NCBI GenBank assembly: GCA_001770325.1
Contig: MEQT01000135.1
Span: 1-39,030, forward strand
Origin: Betaproteobacteria bacterium RIFCSPLOWO2_02_64_14
Lineage (GTDB): Bacteria > Pseudomonadota > Gammaproteobacteria > Burkholderiales > SG8-41
Length of the DNA stretch: 39,030 bases
Direction of reading: 5' to 3'
Made by a program: the position numbers and the translations under genes. The notes below the pieces were generated by a model, which searched no databases, had not been told where the DNA came from, and saw nothing but the letters and a program-made list of their open reading frames with translations. Below are positions 22,522-30,238 of the stretch, one piece after another; within the stretch, counting starts at the first letter, position 1; every line of letters begins with the position of its first letter.

Positions 22522-24482
22522 CGAGCATTCCCTGAGGCGTCGGGTCTTCCTTGAGGTTGCTGGCTGGGTGGCAGGAACGAGGACGGCATACCCTCTGGCG
22601 GCGCGGGCGGGGCTTCCGGTTTGGGCAGGAAGCGATTGAAAAATTTCAGCTCGTCAGCCTCCAGGGTCGGATTGCGCACGATGGTGGCGCGCAGGAAGAT
22701 GACGAGCTCGGTCTTGCTCACCTGCTCATCGCGGAAAGCGAACAGCTCGCCCAGGTCGCGCACGTTGCCAACGAGCGGCACCTGGTCTCTGTTGCGCCGA
22801 ACGTCATCCTGCATGAGCCCACCAAGGATCACGGCCTGGCCATTGCCGAGCTGCAGCACGGATTCCATCTCGCGCACCTGGACCTGTGGCACCCGGTTCT
22901 GGATGCAGGTGCTTTGGGTGGCGGTGCACAGGCTGGGATTGGGATCGTTCACGAACGGCTGAGTCGGATTGAGCCGCGTGATCGTCGGGCGCACCGTGAG
23001 CTGCACGCGGCCGTCGTCGTTGATCTGCGGGATGACCCCCATCACCACGCCGACAGCCACCGTCCTCGCCGTGGTCGTAGCGGTGGTAAGGGTCGGCGTG
23101 TTCACCGCCTGCGAGGTCTGCACTTGGACATCGAAGTAAACAACGTTGTCGACGACCTTGAGCAATGCCGTCTGATTGTTCAGTGCCATCAGTTTCGGAC
23201 TTGACAGCACCCGCGCATTGCCGAACTGCTCGAGCAGCTTGACCGTAAGCTGGATGTCGCCCTGGCGCTGGTTGCTCTGGTTGTAGAACAAGGCGAAGAA
23301 CGGCGCGGTGGCGAGGTTGCCGCCGAGCAGGGCCTGGGTGAAGGCGATGCCCCCGCTCTGCGAGACGCGCGCCCAATCGATCCCCGCCTGGTAGTTGTTG
23401 GCAAGCTGCACCTCGACGATGGTCGCCTCGATCAGCACCTGGCGCTGGGCCACCGCCGTGATGCTGTCGATATGCTGCTGGATCAGCTGGTGCTGCCGCG
23501 CCGAAGCGAGCACGCTCAGCGTTCCGGTGACGGGATTGACGATGATGTCATCGCGCGCATCAAACGGCTGCTGTTGTGACGGGCCACGGAATGCCGTCGC
23601 GTAAAGGTTCGTCGCGCCCTGGCCTGCGCGCGCCACGGCCTCGGCCTGCTTCAGCGCCGTCTCGCGCGCGGAGCGGTGTTCTTCGGCGACCTTCGCTTTC
23701 TCTTCCGAGCTCAGGCTGTGCGCGCGCGTGGACACCAGTATCGCGCGGATGTTGTCGCGCAACTGGTCCCAGAAATCGTTCTTTGAAACGGTGCGTACCT
23801 GGGTGCTCGATGCCCCGGTCGTGCCGCCGCCGGCAACACCCGTGGTGCCGCCGCTCGTGGTTCCCGCGGTGGCGCTGCCCGAACCGGATGACGACGAGGC
23901 GATTTCGCCCGACACGCTGACGGTGGACGTCGTGTCGCGAGTCATGTTTACGTAGCCGATCCGATAGGTCTTGAGGTAAGGCGTGTCGGGAGAGACGATG
24001 ATCGTGTTGGCCTCGACGCGGTAGCGCATGTTGACCTGTTTCGCGATGCGATCGAGGATTGCGGGCAGCGTCTCGTTAATCGCGTTCATGCTCACCAGCC
24101 CCTGCAGGCCGGAGTGGATATCGATGTTCTGCTTGGTGTCGCGCCCGAGCGCCAGCAGCAACTCCTTGACCGGAACTTCATTGACCACGACGCTGTAGGT
24201 TTGCGGCTTCACCGCCGGCTTGGGCGGGGGCACGAACGTGCTTGTGCGCGCCGGGGGAGGGATCGCACGGTCGGGCTCCGGCCGGGCTTGCTGGCTGCCG
24301 ATGTGTCCTTCGGAGGGGGGCACGTACGGACGATATTGCGTGCAGCCGGCCGCTACGAGCAACGCCACCGCCGCAGGCAGCCACCCGGGCGGGATTGCCG
24401 GACCCCGTGCGACGCGATTTCGTGCTGCCCGCAGTGCCGCCGGGACTGCGAGGTTCGCTGCCAACTCCCACCGCATCAACAT
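22518..24482 (-). CDS. mshL: MshL-like outer-membrane secretin lipoprotein
   Basis: This is an outer-membrane secretin pore for the pilus, about 654 aa. A lipobox (LLVAAGC) near the N-terminus suggests a lipoprotein. N-domains follow (VVVNEVPVKELLLALGRDTKQN, then a second one), with a Ser/Gly/Thr-rich linker. The C-terminal secretin domain has VLIEATIVEVQL, NARVLSSPKLMALNNQTA and VLQLGNGQAVILGGLMQDD. I chose ATG 24482 because GGAGGGG precedes it; ATG 24476 has better Shine-Dalgarno spacing, and the frame stays open to 24518. The signal region is unusually long. The domain order fits MSHA-type secretins. Confidence 0.91.
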   Translation of the reverse strand: MLMRWELAANLAVPAALRAARNRVARGPAIPPGWLPAAVALLVAAGCTQYRPYVPPSEGHIGSQQARPEPDRAIPPPARTSTFVPPPKPAVKPQTYSVVVNEVPVKELLLALGRDTKQNIDIHSGLQGLVSMNAINETLPAILDRIAKQVNMRYRVEANTIIVSPDTPYLKTYRIGYVNMTRDTTSTVSVSGEIASSSSGSGSATAGTTSGGTTGVAGGGTTGASSTQVRTVSKNDFWDQLRDNIRAILVSTRAHSLSSEEKAKVAEEHRSARETALKQAEAVARAGQGATNLYATAFRGPSQQQPFDARDDIIVNPVTGTLSVLASARQHQLIQQHIDSITAVAQRQVLIEATIVEVQLANNYQAGIDWARVSQSGGIAFTQALLGGNLATAPFFALFYNQSNQRQGDIQLTVKLLEQFGNARVLSSPKLMALNNQTALLKVVDNVVYFDVQVQTSQAVNTPTLTTATTTARTVAVGVVMGVIPQINDDGRVQLTVRPTITRLNPTQPFVNDPNPSLCTATQSTCIQNRVPQVQVREMESVLQLGNGQAVILGGLMQDDVRRNRDQVPLVGNVRDLGELFAFRDEQVSKTELVIFLRATIVRNPTLEADELKFFNRFLPKPEAPPAPPEGMPSSFLPPSQQPQGRPDASGNAR

Positions 24483-24539
24483 GTCCCCTCCGCTGTTGCG
24501 CACTGCTGCAAACGCCATGGCCGTTGCCGCCCGCGCATT

Positions 24540-26051
24540 TCACGAGGCCTGTTGTGGCCGCCCGGTCTGCGCGCGAATACCGCGCACGGTGCGAAGGAAA
24601 GGCCGGTTTGCCTTCAGGGCCGGCGGCAGCTTGTCGAGCGCATCCTGCGCCGCGCCGCGATCGCTGAAACTGCCGTACAGCACACCCAGCGAGGCTTTGC
24701 GGTTGGCACCCGTACGATACAAAAAAACCTTATTGATTTCAATGAATTTCGCTATATCGCTGAGGTCGCGTGCGAGCTGTGGCTCGTGTTCGGCCTCCAT
24801 CAACTGAATGGTGAAGGCGTTGGGGTCCACGCTCTTGAGCCATTGCCGGGTGGCGGCGAGGCGCAGGTCCACGAGATTGCCTGCCTCGATCTCGGGCCGC
24901 GCGGGCAGTTCAGCACTCGTGGCCCCTGCCCCTGTCACCGGCGCAGCGCGTGCCTCAGTGCCCCGAGTAGCCGGGGCCCTTTCCGCGGCGGATTTCAACC
25001 CAGCTGCGGCCGCCGCCCGTTCAGCGGGTGGCACGCCGGTTGTTGCGCTAACCGTATGGTCTTTCAATGCTTCGACACCCGCAGGCGCAGGGCTTGCGGT
25101 GGAACTCGGGTTGACCCCCACCTCGGGCGCAATGGTGTCACCCGCGCGCAACAGCGCGTAAACACCCGAGCCAGTTGCGACAACGGTAAGTGCCATCGCG
25201 ATCCACGGGGCGATAGGGCCGCGCATCCATGTGCGTGGGCGCTGGCTGAATTCGCTGTCGCGTACCGCGGCGCCGACGTGCTTCGGCTTGATCGTGTGCG
25301 TGTTCTCCGAGAACGCGGCGAGCAGGGCCTTGTCCGCAATGAGATTGACACGGCGCGTGAGGCCCTCCGAGGCCCGCGCGATGCGCTTCACCACGGCGCG
25401 TGAGAAAAGATCAGGGCCACGATAACCAGCGGTGCGCATGCGGAACATGAGGTACTCGTGGATCTCCACCGCAGTGAGCGGTTCCAGCCGGAAGCTGTGG
25501 GCGATGCGTTCGCGCAGCTGCCGTATGTTGGGCTGGCGCAGGTTCTCGTCGAGTTCGGGCTGCCCGAAGAGCACGATCTGCAGCAGCTTGTCGTTGCGCG
25601 TTTCCAGATTGGACAGGAGGCGGATCTCCTCCAGGGTCGCAAGCGGCATGCTTTGCGATTCCTCTACGATGACGACCACGTGACGGCCTTCCGCGTGGCG
25701 CTTCAGCAGATGCTCCTGGAGGGCGTGCATGACTTCGAGACGCGATGTGCCGGAGGCGGTTCCCATCTGCAGCTCGAACGCGATGGCGTGCAGGATCTCT
25801 TCGGGGGGCACGTTCGGATGCACGAGGTACACGGTCTCCACGTTCGACGGCAGCCGCGCCTGCAGCATGTTGCACAACATGGTCTTGCCGCTGCCGACCT
25901 CGCCGGTGACCTTGACCATGCCCTCGCCCTGCGTCACGGCGTAGATCAGCGCCTCGAGTATCGGGCCGCGGTTGCCGCCACCGAAGAAAAAACCGGTGTT
26001 GGGCGTGATCCGGAACGGGGGCTCGTTCAGCCCGAAGTGGTTGTAATACAT
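24540..26051 (-). CDS. mshM: MshM/ExeA-like AAA+ ATPase with SPOR-like C-terminus
   Basis: The 503-aa inner-membrane protein starts MYYNHFGLNEPPFRITP, typical of the ExeA/MshM family. Walker A is GEVGSGKT (50-57) and Walker B is VVVIVEE (125-131). A transmembrane helix lies at about 279-301, followed by an Ala/Pro-rich linker. The last 85 residues (from FTIQLMEAEHEPQLARDL to the end) look like a SPOR peptidoglycan-binding domain, as in DamX or ExeA partners. The family inserts secretins through the cell wall, which fits its place immediately before mshL. A short stop-to-start gap suggests co-transcription. Confidence 0.89.
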   Translation of the reverse strand: MYYNHFGLNEPPFRITPNTGFFFGGGNRGPILEALIYAVTQGEGMVKVTGEVGSGKTMLCNMLQARLPSNVETVYLVHPNVPPEEILHAIAFELQMGTASGTSRLEVMHALQEHLLKRHAEGRHVVVIVEESQSMPLATLEEIRLLSNLETRNDKLLQIVLFGQPELDENLRQPNIRQLRERIAHSFRLEPLTAVEIHEYLMFRMRTAGYRGPDLFSRAVVKRIARASEGLTRRVNLIADKALLAAFSENTHTIKPKHVGAAVRDSEFSQRPRTWMRGPIAPWIAMALTVVATGSGVYALLRAGDTIAPEVGVNPSSTASPAPAGVEALKDHTVSATTGVPPAERAAAAAGLKSAAERAPATRGTEARAAPVTGAGATSAELPARPEIEAGNLVDLRLAATRQWLKSVDPNAFTIQLMEAEHEPQLARDLSDIAKFIEINKVFLYRTGANRKASLGVLYGSFSDRGAAQDALDKLPPALKANRPFLRTVRGIRAQTGRPQQAS

Positions 26052-26105
26052 GTGATCAAAAGGGAGATGCGCGCTGACTCATCCCGGGAGCGATCATTGC
26101 CCGCG

Positions 26106-27548
26106 TCATTTTGCGTCCTTGGCCGGCTCCGCGTGCCCTGCGTGGCTCTGCATCCGGCTGTAGAGCGTGGTGCGGTGGATGCCCAGCAGCTTCGCCGCAC
26201 GGGTGAGGTTGCCATGGGTGAGCGCCAGGGCCGCGTCAATATAGCCACGCTCCCATTGCTGCAGCGTGAGGTCGAGGTCGAATGATTTTCGGGACTGGAG
26301 ATGGTGTTTTGCCGCATCCTGAAGCGCCTCCGAGTCTTCCATGAAGGGAAGTTCGGCGGGGCCCGGCTCCATGCCGTCGGTGTCGAGTTCGGCCTGCAGC
26401 TGCTCGGAGTTGACCTTGCGCCCGGCGTACTTCGTGGTGAGCCGGATCACGATGTTGCGCAACTCGCGCACGTTCCCGGGGAAACCGTAGTCCATCCACG
26501 ACCGCATCGCGGCGTCGTCCAGCTCGAACTTCGGCATGCGCGCCTGCTGCGCGTAGCACTCCCGGAAATGGTCGAGCAGCACGCAGCGGTCATCGCCCAG
26601 GTCGCGCAGAGCGGGGACCGTGACGGTGAATACCGAGAGGCGGTGATAGAGGTCGGCGCGAAAGCGCCCGTTGCGTATCTCCGCGCGCATGTCGCGGTTG
26701 GTCGCCGCGAGCACGCGCGCATTGGACGCCCGCGTCAGCGTTTCGCCGACACGCTGGAACTCGCCGTTCTCCAGCACGCGCAGCAGCTTTGCCTGCAGCT
26801 CGAGCGGAAGTTCGCCGATCTCGTCGAGAAACAGCGTCGAATCGCGCGCATCCTCGAAGTAGCCGGCGCGCGCGTTGGTGGCGCCCGTGAACGCGCCTTT
26901 GGCATAGCCGAACAGCGTCGGTTCGACCAGCGTCGGCGAGATCGCGGCGCAGTTGAGCGCGAGGAACGGACGTTCCGCGCGATGGCTCAACGAGTGCAGC
27001 GATCTCGCGACGAGTTCCTTGCCGCTTCCCGATTCACCCTCGATCAGCACCGGGAAAGGCGCATCGGCAAACTGCCCGATCTGCTGGCGTAGCTTTTCGA
27101 CGGGCGGGCTGCTCCCGAGCAGCCCGCCGCCGGGGGCGGTGGCGGGATCGGCGCCGCGGATCGCCAGCACGTCCGCAAGCAGCTTCTGGAGCTTTCGCGG
27201 TTCGCACGGCTTGGCGACGAAATCGATCGCGCCCAGGGTGCGCGCGTGGCGCGCGTTGGTTTCGTCGTTCTGCCCCGACAACACGACGATCTTGATCGAC
27301 GGCGAGTAGGCGAGCAGCTCGCTCACCAGCCGGAACCCCTCGTCGGGACGGTGCGGCGTGGGCGGCAACCCGAGATCCACCAGGGCGAGCTGTGGCGGCC
27401 GTTCGAGCTGCAGCAGCAGGCTTCTCGCCTGCGGCCGCGACCCCGCGACATATACGACAAAGTCCCGGCTCAGCACGAAATTGAGCGTATCGGTGATGAG
27501 CGGGTCGTCGTCGACGATCAACAGGTCGGGTTTGTCGTTCGCTGCCAT
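26106..27548 (-). CDS. PrsR-like sigma-54-dependent response regulator
   Basis: This is a 480-aa transcription activator of the NtrC class. The receiver domain (1-125) has acidic residues DDD (13-15), phospho-acceptor D58 in [10 protein letters not shown] and K113. The run DLGLPP...EG and the segment [14 protein letters not shown] resemble PrsR. The AAA+ domain has Walker A GESGSGKE (171-178), the sigma-54 contact loop GAFTGA (218-223) and Walker B LFLDEIGE (239-246). A Fis-type HTH ([19 protein letters not shown]) ends the protein. It heads the msh run, 54 bp before mshM. The kinase at 11685-13457 is the likely partner and the pilin promoter a likely target; both are inference. Confidence 0.92.
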   Translation of the reverse strand: MAANDKPDLLIVDDDPLITDTLNFVLSRDFVVYVAGSRPQARSLLLQLERPPQLALVDLGLPPTPHRPDEGFRLVSELLAYSPSIKIVVLSGQNDETNARHARTLGAIDFVAKPCEPRKLQKLLADVLAIRGADPATAPGGGLLGSSPPVEKLRQQIGQFADAPFPVLIEGESGSGKELVARSLHSLSHRAERPFLALNCAAISPTLVEPTLFGYAKGAFTGATNARAGYFEDARDSTLFLDEIGELPLELQAKLLRVLENGEFQRVGETLTRASNARVLAATNRDMRAEIRNGRFRADLYHRLSVFTVTVPALRDLGDDRCVLLDHFRECYAQQARMPKFELDDAAMRSWMDYGFPGNVRELRNIVIRLTTKYAGRKVNSEQLQAELDTDGMEPGPAELPFMEDSEALQDAAKHHLQSRKSFDLDLTLQQWERGYIDAALALTHGNLTRAAKLLGIHRTTLYSRMQSHAGHAEPAKDAK

Positions 27549-27625
27549 GGCGTTGGGCTCCTACGCGCGAATAACTCATTGTGCCAGATCGCCCGGCGCG
27601 CGGGCGGGGCGCGGCCGCCGAGCCG

Positions 27626-28342
27626 TCACGCGACGCATGCAAGAAACGCCTCCTCCAGCCCCGGCACGGCGAATTTGCGCCGCAGATCGCCGGGCGCGCC
27701 GGCAAACCGGATCTGACCCTGGTGCAGTATCGCCATGCGCTCGCACAGCTCCTCGATATCGGCGAGCACGTGCGAGGTGAGCAGCACGGTGTGACCGGCC
27801 GGGCGCAGGCCGCGAAGCTGCTGCTTGAACAGGGCGCGTGCCCTGGGGTCCAGCCCGCTCGTCGGTTCATCGAGGATGAGAAGTTCCTTGCGTGACAGCA
27901 GACACGCCGCCAACCCCAGCTTCTGCGTCATGCCTTTCGAGTAGGTGCGGGCCGGCCTGTCGAGCACGCCTTCAGAGAGATCGAGACCGGCGAGCGCCCG
28001 GGCAGTCGCGGCCTCGTCGTAGGCCGTGCGATGAAGTTCGAGCATGTAGCGCAGAAAGTCGCGCCCGCTGAGATAGAACGGCGGATTGAAGCGCTCGGGC
28101 AGGAATGCGAGCCGCGCCCGGGCCCCCGGCGCGCGATGCCCGGCGCCGAAGATCTCGATGAAGCCCGCATCGATCTCGGCCAGGTCCAGCGCGCACTTGA
28201 TCAACGTTGTCTTGCCGGCCCCGTTCTCACCCACCAGACCGAAGCATTCGCCCGGCCGCACATCCAGCGAGACGCCGTCAAGGGCAGAGGTTCCGCCATA
28301 GGATTTTCGTACATTGGAGAAGCGCAACGCGAGATCGCTCAT
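27626..28342 (-). CDS. ABC-2 type transporter ATP-binding protein
   Basis: The 238-aa cytoplasmic ATPase has Walker A GENGAGKT (38-45), a YSKGMTQ signature (about 134-140) and Walker B LLILDEP (154-160) followed by TSGLDPRAR. The YSKGM form and the ending GLEEAFLACVA are typical of CcmA-like ABC-2 exporters. I chose ATG 28342 (MSDLALRFSNVRKSYGG); the longer frame overlaps the divergent oxygenase gene. No permease lies next to it. The ABC-2 permease at 10901-11668 is the only candidate in the window. The response regulator follows 77 bp downstream. Confidence 0.9.
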   Translation of the reverse strand: MSDLALRFSNVRKSYGGTSALDGVSLDVRPGECFGLVGENGAGKTTLIKCALDLAEIDAGFIEIFGAGHRAPGARARLAFLPERFNPPFYLSGRDFLRYMLELHRTAYDEAATARALAGLDLSEGVLDRPARTYSKGMTQKLGLAACLLSRKELLILDEPTSGLDPRARALFKQQLRGLRPAGHTVLLTSHVLADIEELCERMAILHQGQIRFAGAPGDLRRKFAVPGLEEAFLACVA

Positions 28343-28381
28343 GCGCAGTAACTTATCCGAAAGCCGGCGGGCGGTAAACAG

Positions 28382-28387
28382 TATAAT
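28382..28387 (+). promoter_or_regulatory. Consensus -10 element for the diiron oxygenase, possible leaderless start
   Basis: There is a perfect TATAAT six bases before the ATG at 28394. A start 7 bases after the hexamer would fall on the A of the ATG. No Shine-Dalgarno sequence lies between, and no good -35 is visible (GAAAGC at 17-bp spacing). It lies in the 51-bp divergent gap with the ABC ATPase. Confidence 0.5.
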
Positions 28388-28393
28388 TTCCGC

Positions 28394-29251
28394 ATGCGGA
28401 GTCCCGATCTTGCCCTGCTGCGGCAGCTCTCGGCAAACAGCGAAATCTACCGCGATCCGCTGGCCCATATCGACTGGCATGCGCTCGATTGCAGCGGGTT
28501 CTGGTTGCCCGAGCCGGCGCTGTCCCTGTACGGGCTGGCGGAGTACGCCACACTGAGCGCCGACGTGAAGCGGCGTTTGTCGCACTACGAGTTCGTCAAC
28601 GTCATGTGCTGCGGCCTTTGGCTGGAACGCGCCTTCCTGCAGCGCGTGTCACGGCGCCTCGACGCGCAACTGCCGCGCGTCGAATACGAGTTCTTCCTCC
28701 ACGAACTGCGGGAAGAGGCGGGCCACAGTCTCATGTTTCTCAAAGCGATCCGGGCGAGCGGGCTCGCGCTGCCCGAGGATGCGTGGCAGGCGCCGCGCCT
28801 CGCCAACTGGCTGGCGCGTCACGCGCTGGCGGCCGGCGCGGCATTCTGGCTCGCGATGGTGATCGGCGAGGACGTGCCCGACAAGTTCAACCGCTACGTG
28901 CGCAGCGAGCCGGCGGCGGTACACCCGACGATCGCGCAGATCTGCACCTTGCACGTGATCGACGAGGCGCGCCACATTGCCGCCGCGCGCAGCAGGCTCG
29001 AGGCTGCCTTGCGTCAGCGCCCAGGTTGGCGGCGCGCGGCGCTGACGCCGGTCATGAACCTGCTGCTGAGGCAGATCGTCGAGGTCTTCTACTTGCCGCC
29101 GGCGCGCTTCTACGAACTCGCGGGTCTCACGCACGGACGGTGGTGGCGCGCGATGGCGGCGAACAACGCGACGCACCGGCACTTTGTTGCGCAGCAGCTG
29201 GCGCCGACGCTGCGGATGCTCGAGGGCTACGGGCTGAAACCCAAGCTTTGA
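28394..29251 (+). CDS. AurF-like diiron oxygenase
   Basis: The 285-aa, mostly helical protein shows a complete set of carboxylate-bridged diiron ligands: E78, E108 and H111 (EEAGH), E159, then H187, E191 and H194 (HVIDEARH). Order and spacing agree closely with the p-aminobenzoate N-oxygenase AurF (ligands about 101, 136, 139, 196, 223, 227, 230, from memory). AurF oxidises aryl amines; relatives have other substrates, so the substrate here is unknown. There is no signal peptide. The gene converges with the epimerase-like gene with a 10-bp gap and no terminator. Confidence 0.83.
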   Translation: MRSPDLALLRQLSANSEIYRDPLAHIDWHALDCSGFWLPEPALSLYGLAEYATLSADVKRRLSHYEFVNVMCCGLWLERAFLQRVSRRLDAQLPRVEYEFFLHELREEAGHSLMFLKAIRASGLALPEDAWQAPRLANWLARHALAAGAAFWLAMVIGEDVPDKFNRYVRSEPAAVHPTIAQICTLHVIDEARHIAAARSRLEAALRQRPGWRRAALTPVMNLLLRQIVEVFYLPPARFYELAGLTHGRWWRAMAANNATHRHFVAQQLAPTLRMLEGYGLKPKL

Positions 29252-29261
29252 CTTTGAGGTT

Positions 29262-30149
29262 TCAGGTCTGCGCAAGCACCTGCGCGGCAGTATGGCAGCT
29301 GCGCCAGCCGAGTTCGACGATCGCGCGCCGGCAGTTGAGGAGCAGGGTGCGGGTGAGACCCTCGATCCACGCAGGTTCTCCGCCCCAGCCGAAGTAACGC
29401 CAGGCGAAATTTGCGCCGCGGCGCGCCACCGCGAGCGGGAGGGGGATCGATACGCGATGCCGGCCACGGATCGCATCGCGGAAACTGAAGTTGTCTTCAG
29501 TTGCCAGGTTGAACGCGCCGCGCACGTCGCGCTCGAGCGCGAGCAGTACCGCCTGCGCGGCATCGTCTTCGTGGACGCACTGCAGCAGCGGCTGCGGCTC
29601 GTGCAGGCGCGGGTAGCACGGCTGGCGCAACAGTTGTCGGAGCAACGGCTGGGCGTGAGGTCCGAGGATCACGTGCGGACGCAGCCGCACGCACTCCGGG
29701 AACTCGATCGCCAGCAATCGCTCGAGGTGCGCCTTGTGGCGGCCGTAGAGGAATCCCGGAAGCGGCGCGTACGGTGCGTCTTCGTTCAGGTGCACGCCCT
29801 GCCCGTATACGGCGGCGCTCGACAGGTGGATGAGCCGCTTCACCCCCGCCGCGCGGGCCGCATGGAATACCTTATGACTCGCCGTGACATTGATGTCGAA
29901 CATCTCGGACTCGCTCATCCGTCCGCGCAGCACGACGAATGCCAGGTGGATCAACGCATCGTGTCCGGCGAGCCGGGCGGCGATCTCCGGGTCGCGGATG
30001 TCACCCTGAGTCGCGGTAAACAGCGGGTGCGTGAAATGCGGAGTACGCAGATCGACGCCGGTCACCGCCGCGACGCCGCGATGCGCGCACAGCCTGGGCA
30101 GCAGCGTCCGTGCGAGGTGCGCGCTCGATCCGGTGACGAATACACGCAT
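29262..30149 (-). CDS. NAD-dependent epimerase/dehydratase-like SDR protein
   Basis: The 295-aa extended short-chain dehydrogenase has a Rossmann start (MRVFVTGSSAHLAR), a conserved acidic residue after strand two (VDLRTPHF), GDIRDPE, the LSSAAVYG segment, and the catalytic YxxxK as YGRHK. The dinucleotide motif is TGSSAHLA rather than TGxxGxxG, so two glycines are replaced by alanine. Cofactor binding may be altered. The substrate cannot be read; sugar nucleotides and sterol-like substrates are both possible. It is followed upstream by heptamer array D. Confidence 0.83.
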   Translation of the reverse strand: MRVFVTGSSAHLARTLLPRLCAHRGVAAVTGVDLRTPHFTHPLFTATQGDIRDPEIAARLAGHDALIHLAFVVLRGRMSESEMFDINVTASHKVFHAARAAGVKRLIHLSSAAVYGQGVHLNEDAPYAPLPGFLYGRHKAHLERLLAIEFPECVRLRPHVILGPHAQPLLRQLLRQPCYPRLHEPQPLLQCVHEDDAAQAVLLALERDVRGAFNLATEDNFSFRDAIRGRHRVSIPLPLAVARRGANFAWRYFGWGGEPAWIEGLTRTLLLNCRRAIVELGWRSCHTAAQVLAQT

Positions 30150-30160
30150 GCCGTGTCAGG

Positions 30161-30188
30161 ATCGAGGATCGAGGATCGCGGATCGAGG
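30161..30188. repeat. Heptamer array D, first arm (unit ATCGAGG)
   Basis: The four units are ATCGAGG, ATCGAGG, ATCGCGG and ATCGAGG. They begin 11 bp upstream of the epimerase start codon. Together with 30211-30238 it forms an inverted pair with related units. Confidence 0.88.
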
Positions 30189-30210
30189 GAAGCAGGGGTC
30201 GCCGACCATA

Positions 30211-30238
30211 CTCAATCCTCAACCCTCAATCCTGAATC
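30211..30238. repeat. Heptamer array D, second arm (unit CTCAATC, inverted)
   Basis: The four units are CTCAATC, CTCAACC, CTCAATC and CTGAATC. On the minus strand they read GATTGAG-like, close to the GATCGAG of the first arm. The stop codon of the flavin monooxygenase gene (TGA, complement of 30212-30214) and its last residues are read from this array. Confidence 0.87.

Noticed and set aside
27581-27586. Perfect TGGCAC upstream of the response regulator as a sigma-54 promoter
   Set aside because: No GC or TTGC lies 12 bp downstream on the minus strand (the position reads GTTA), so the -12 element is missing.
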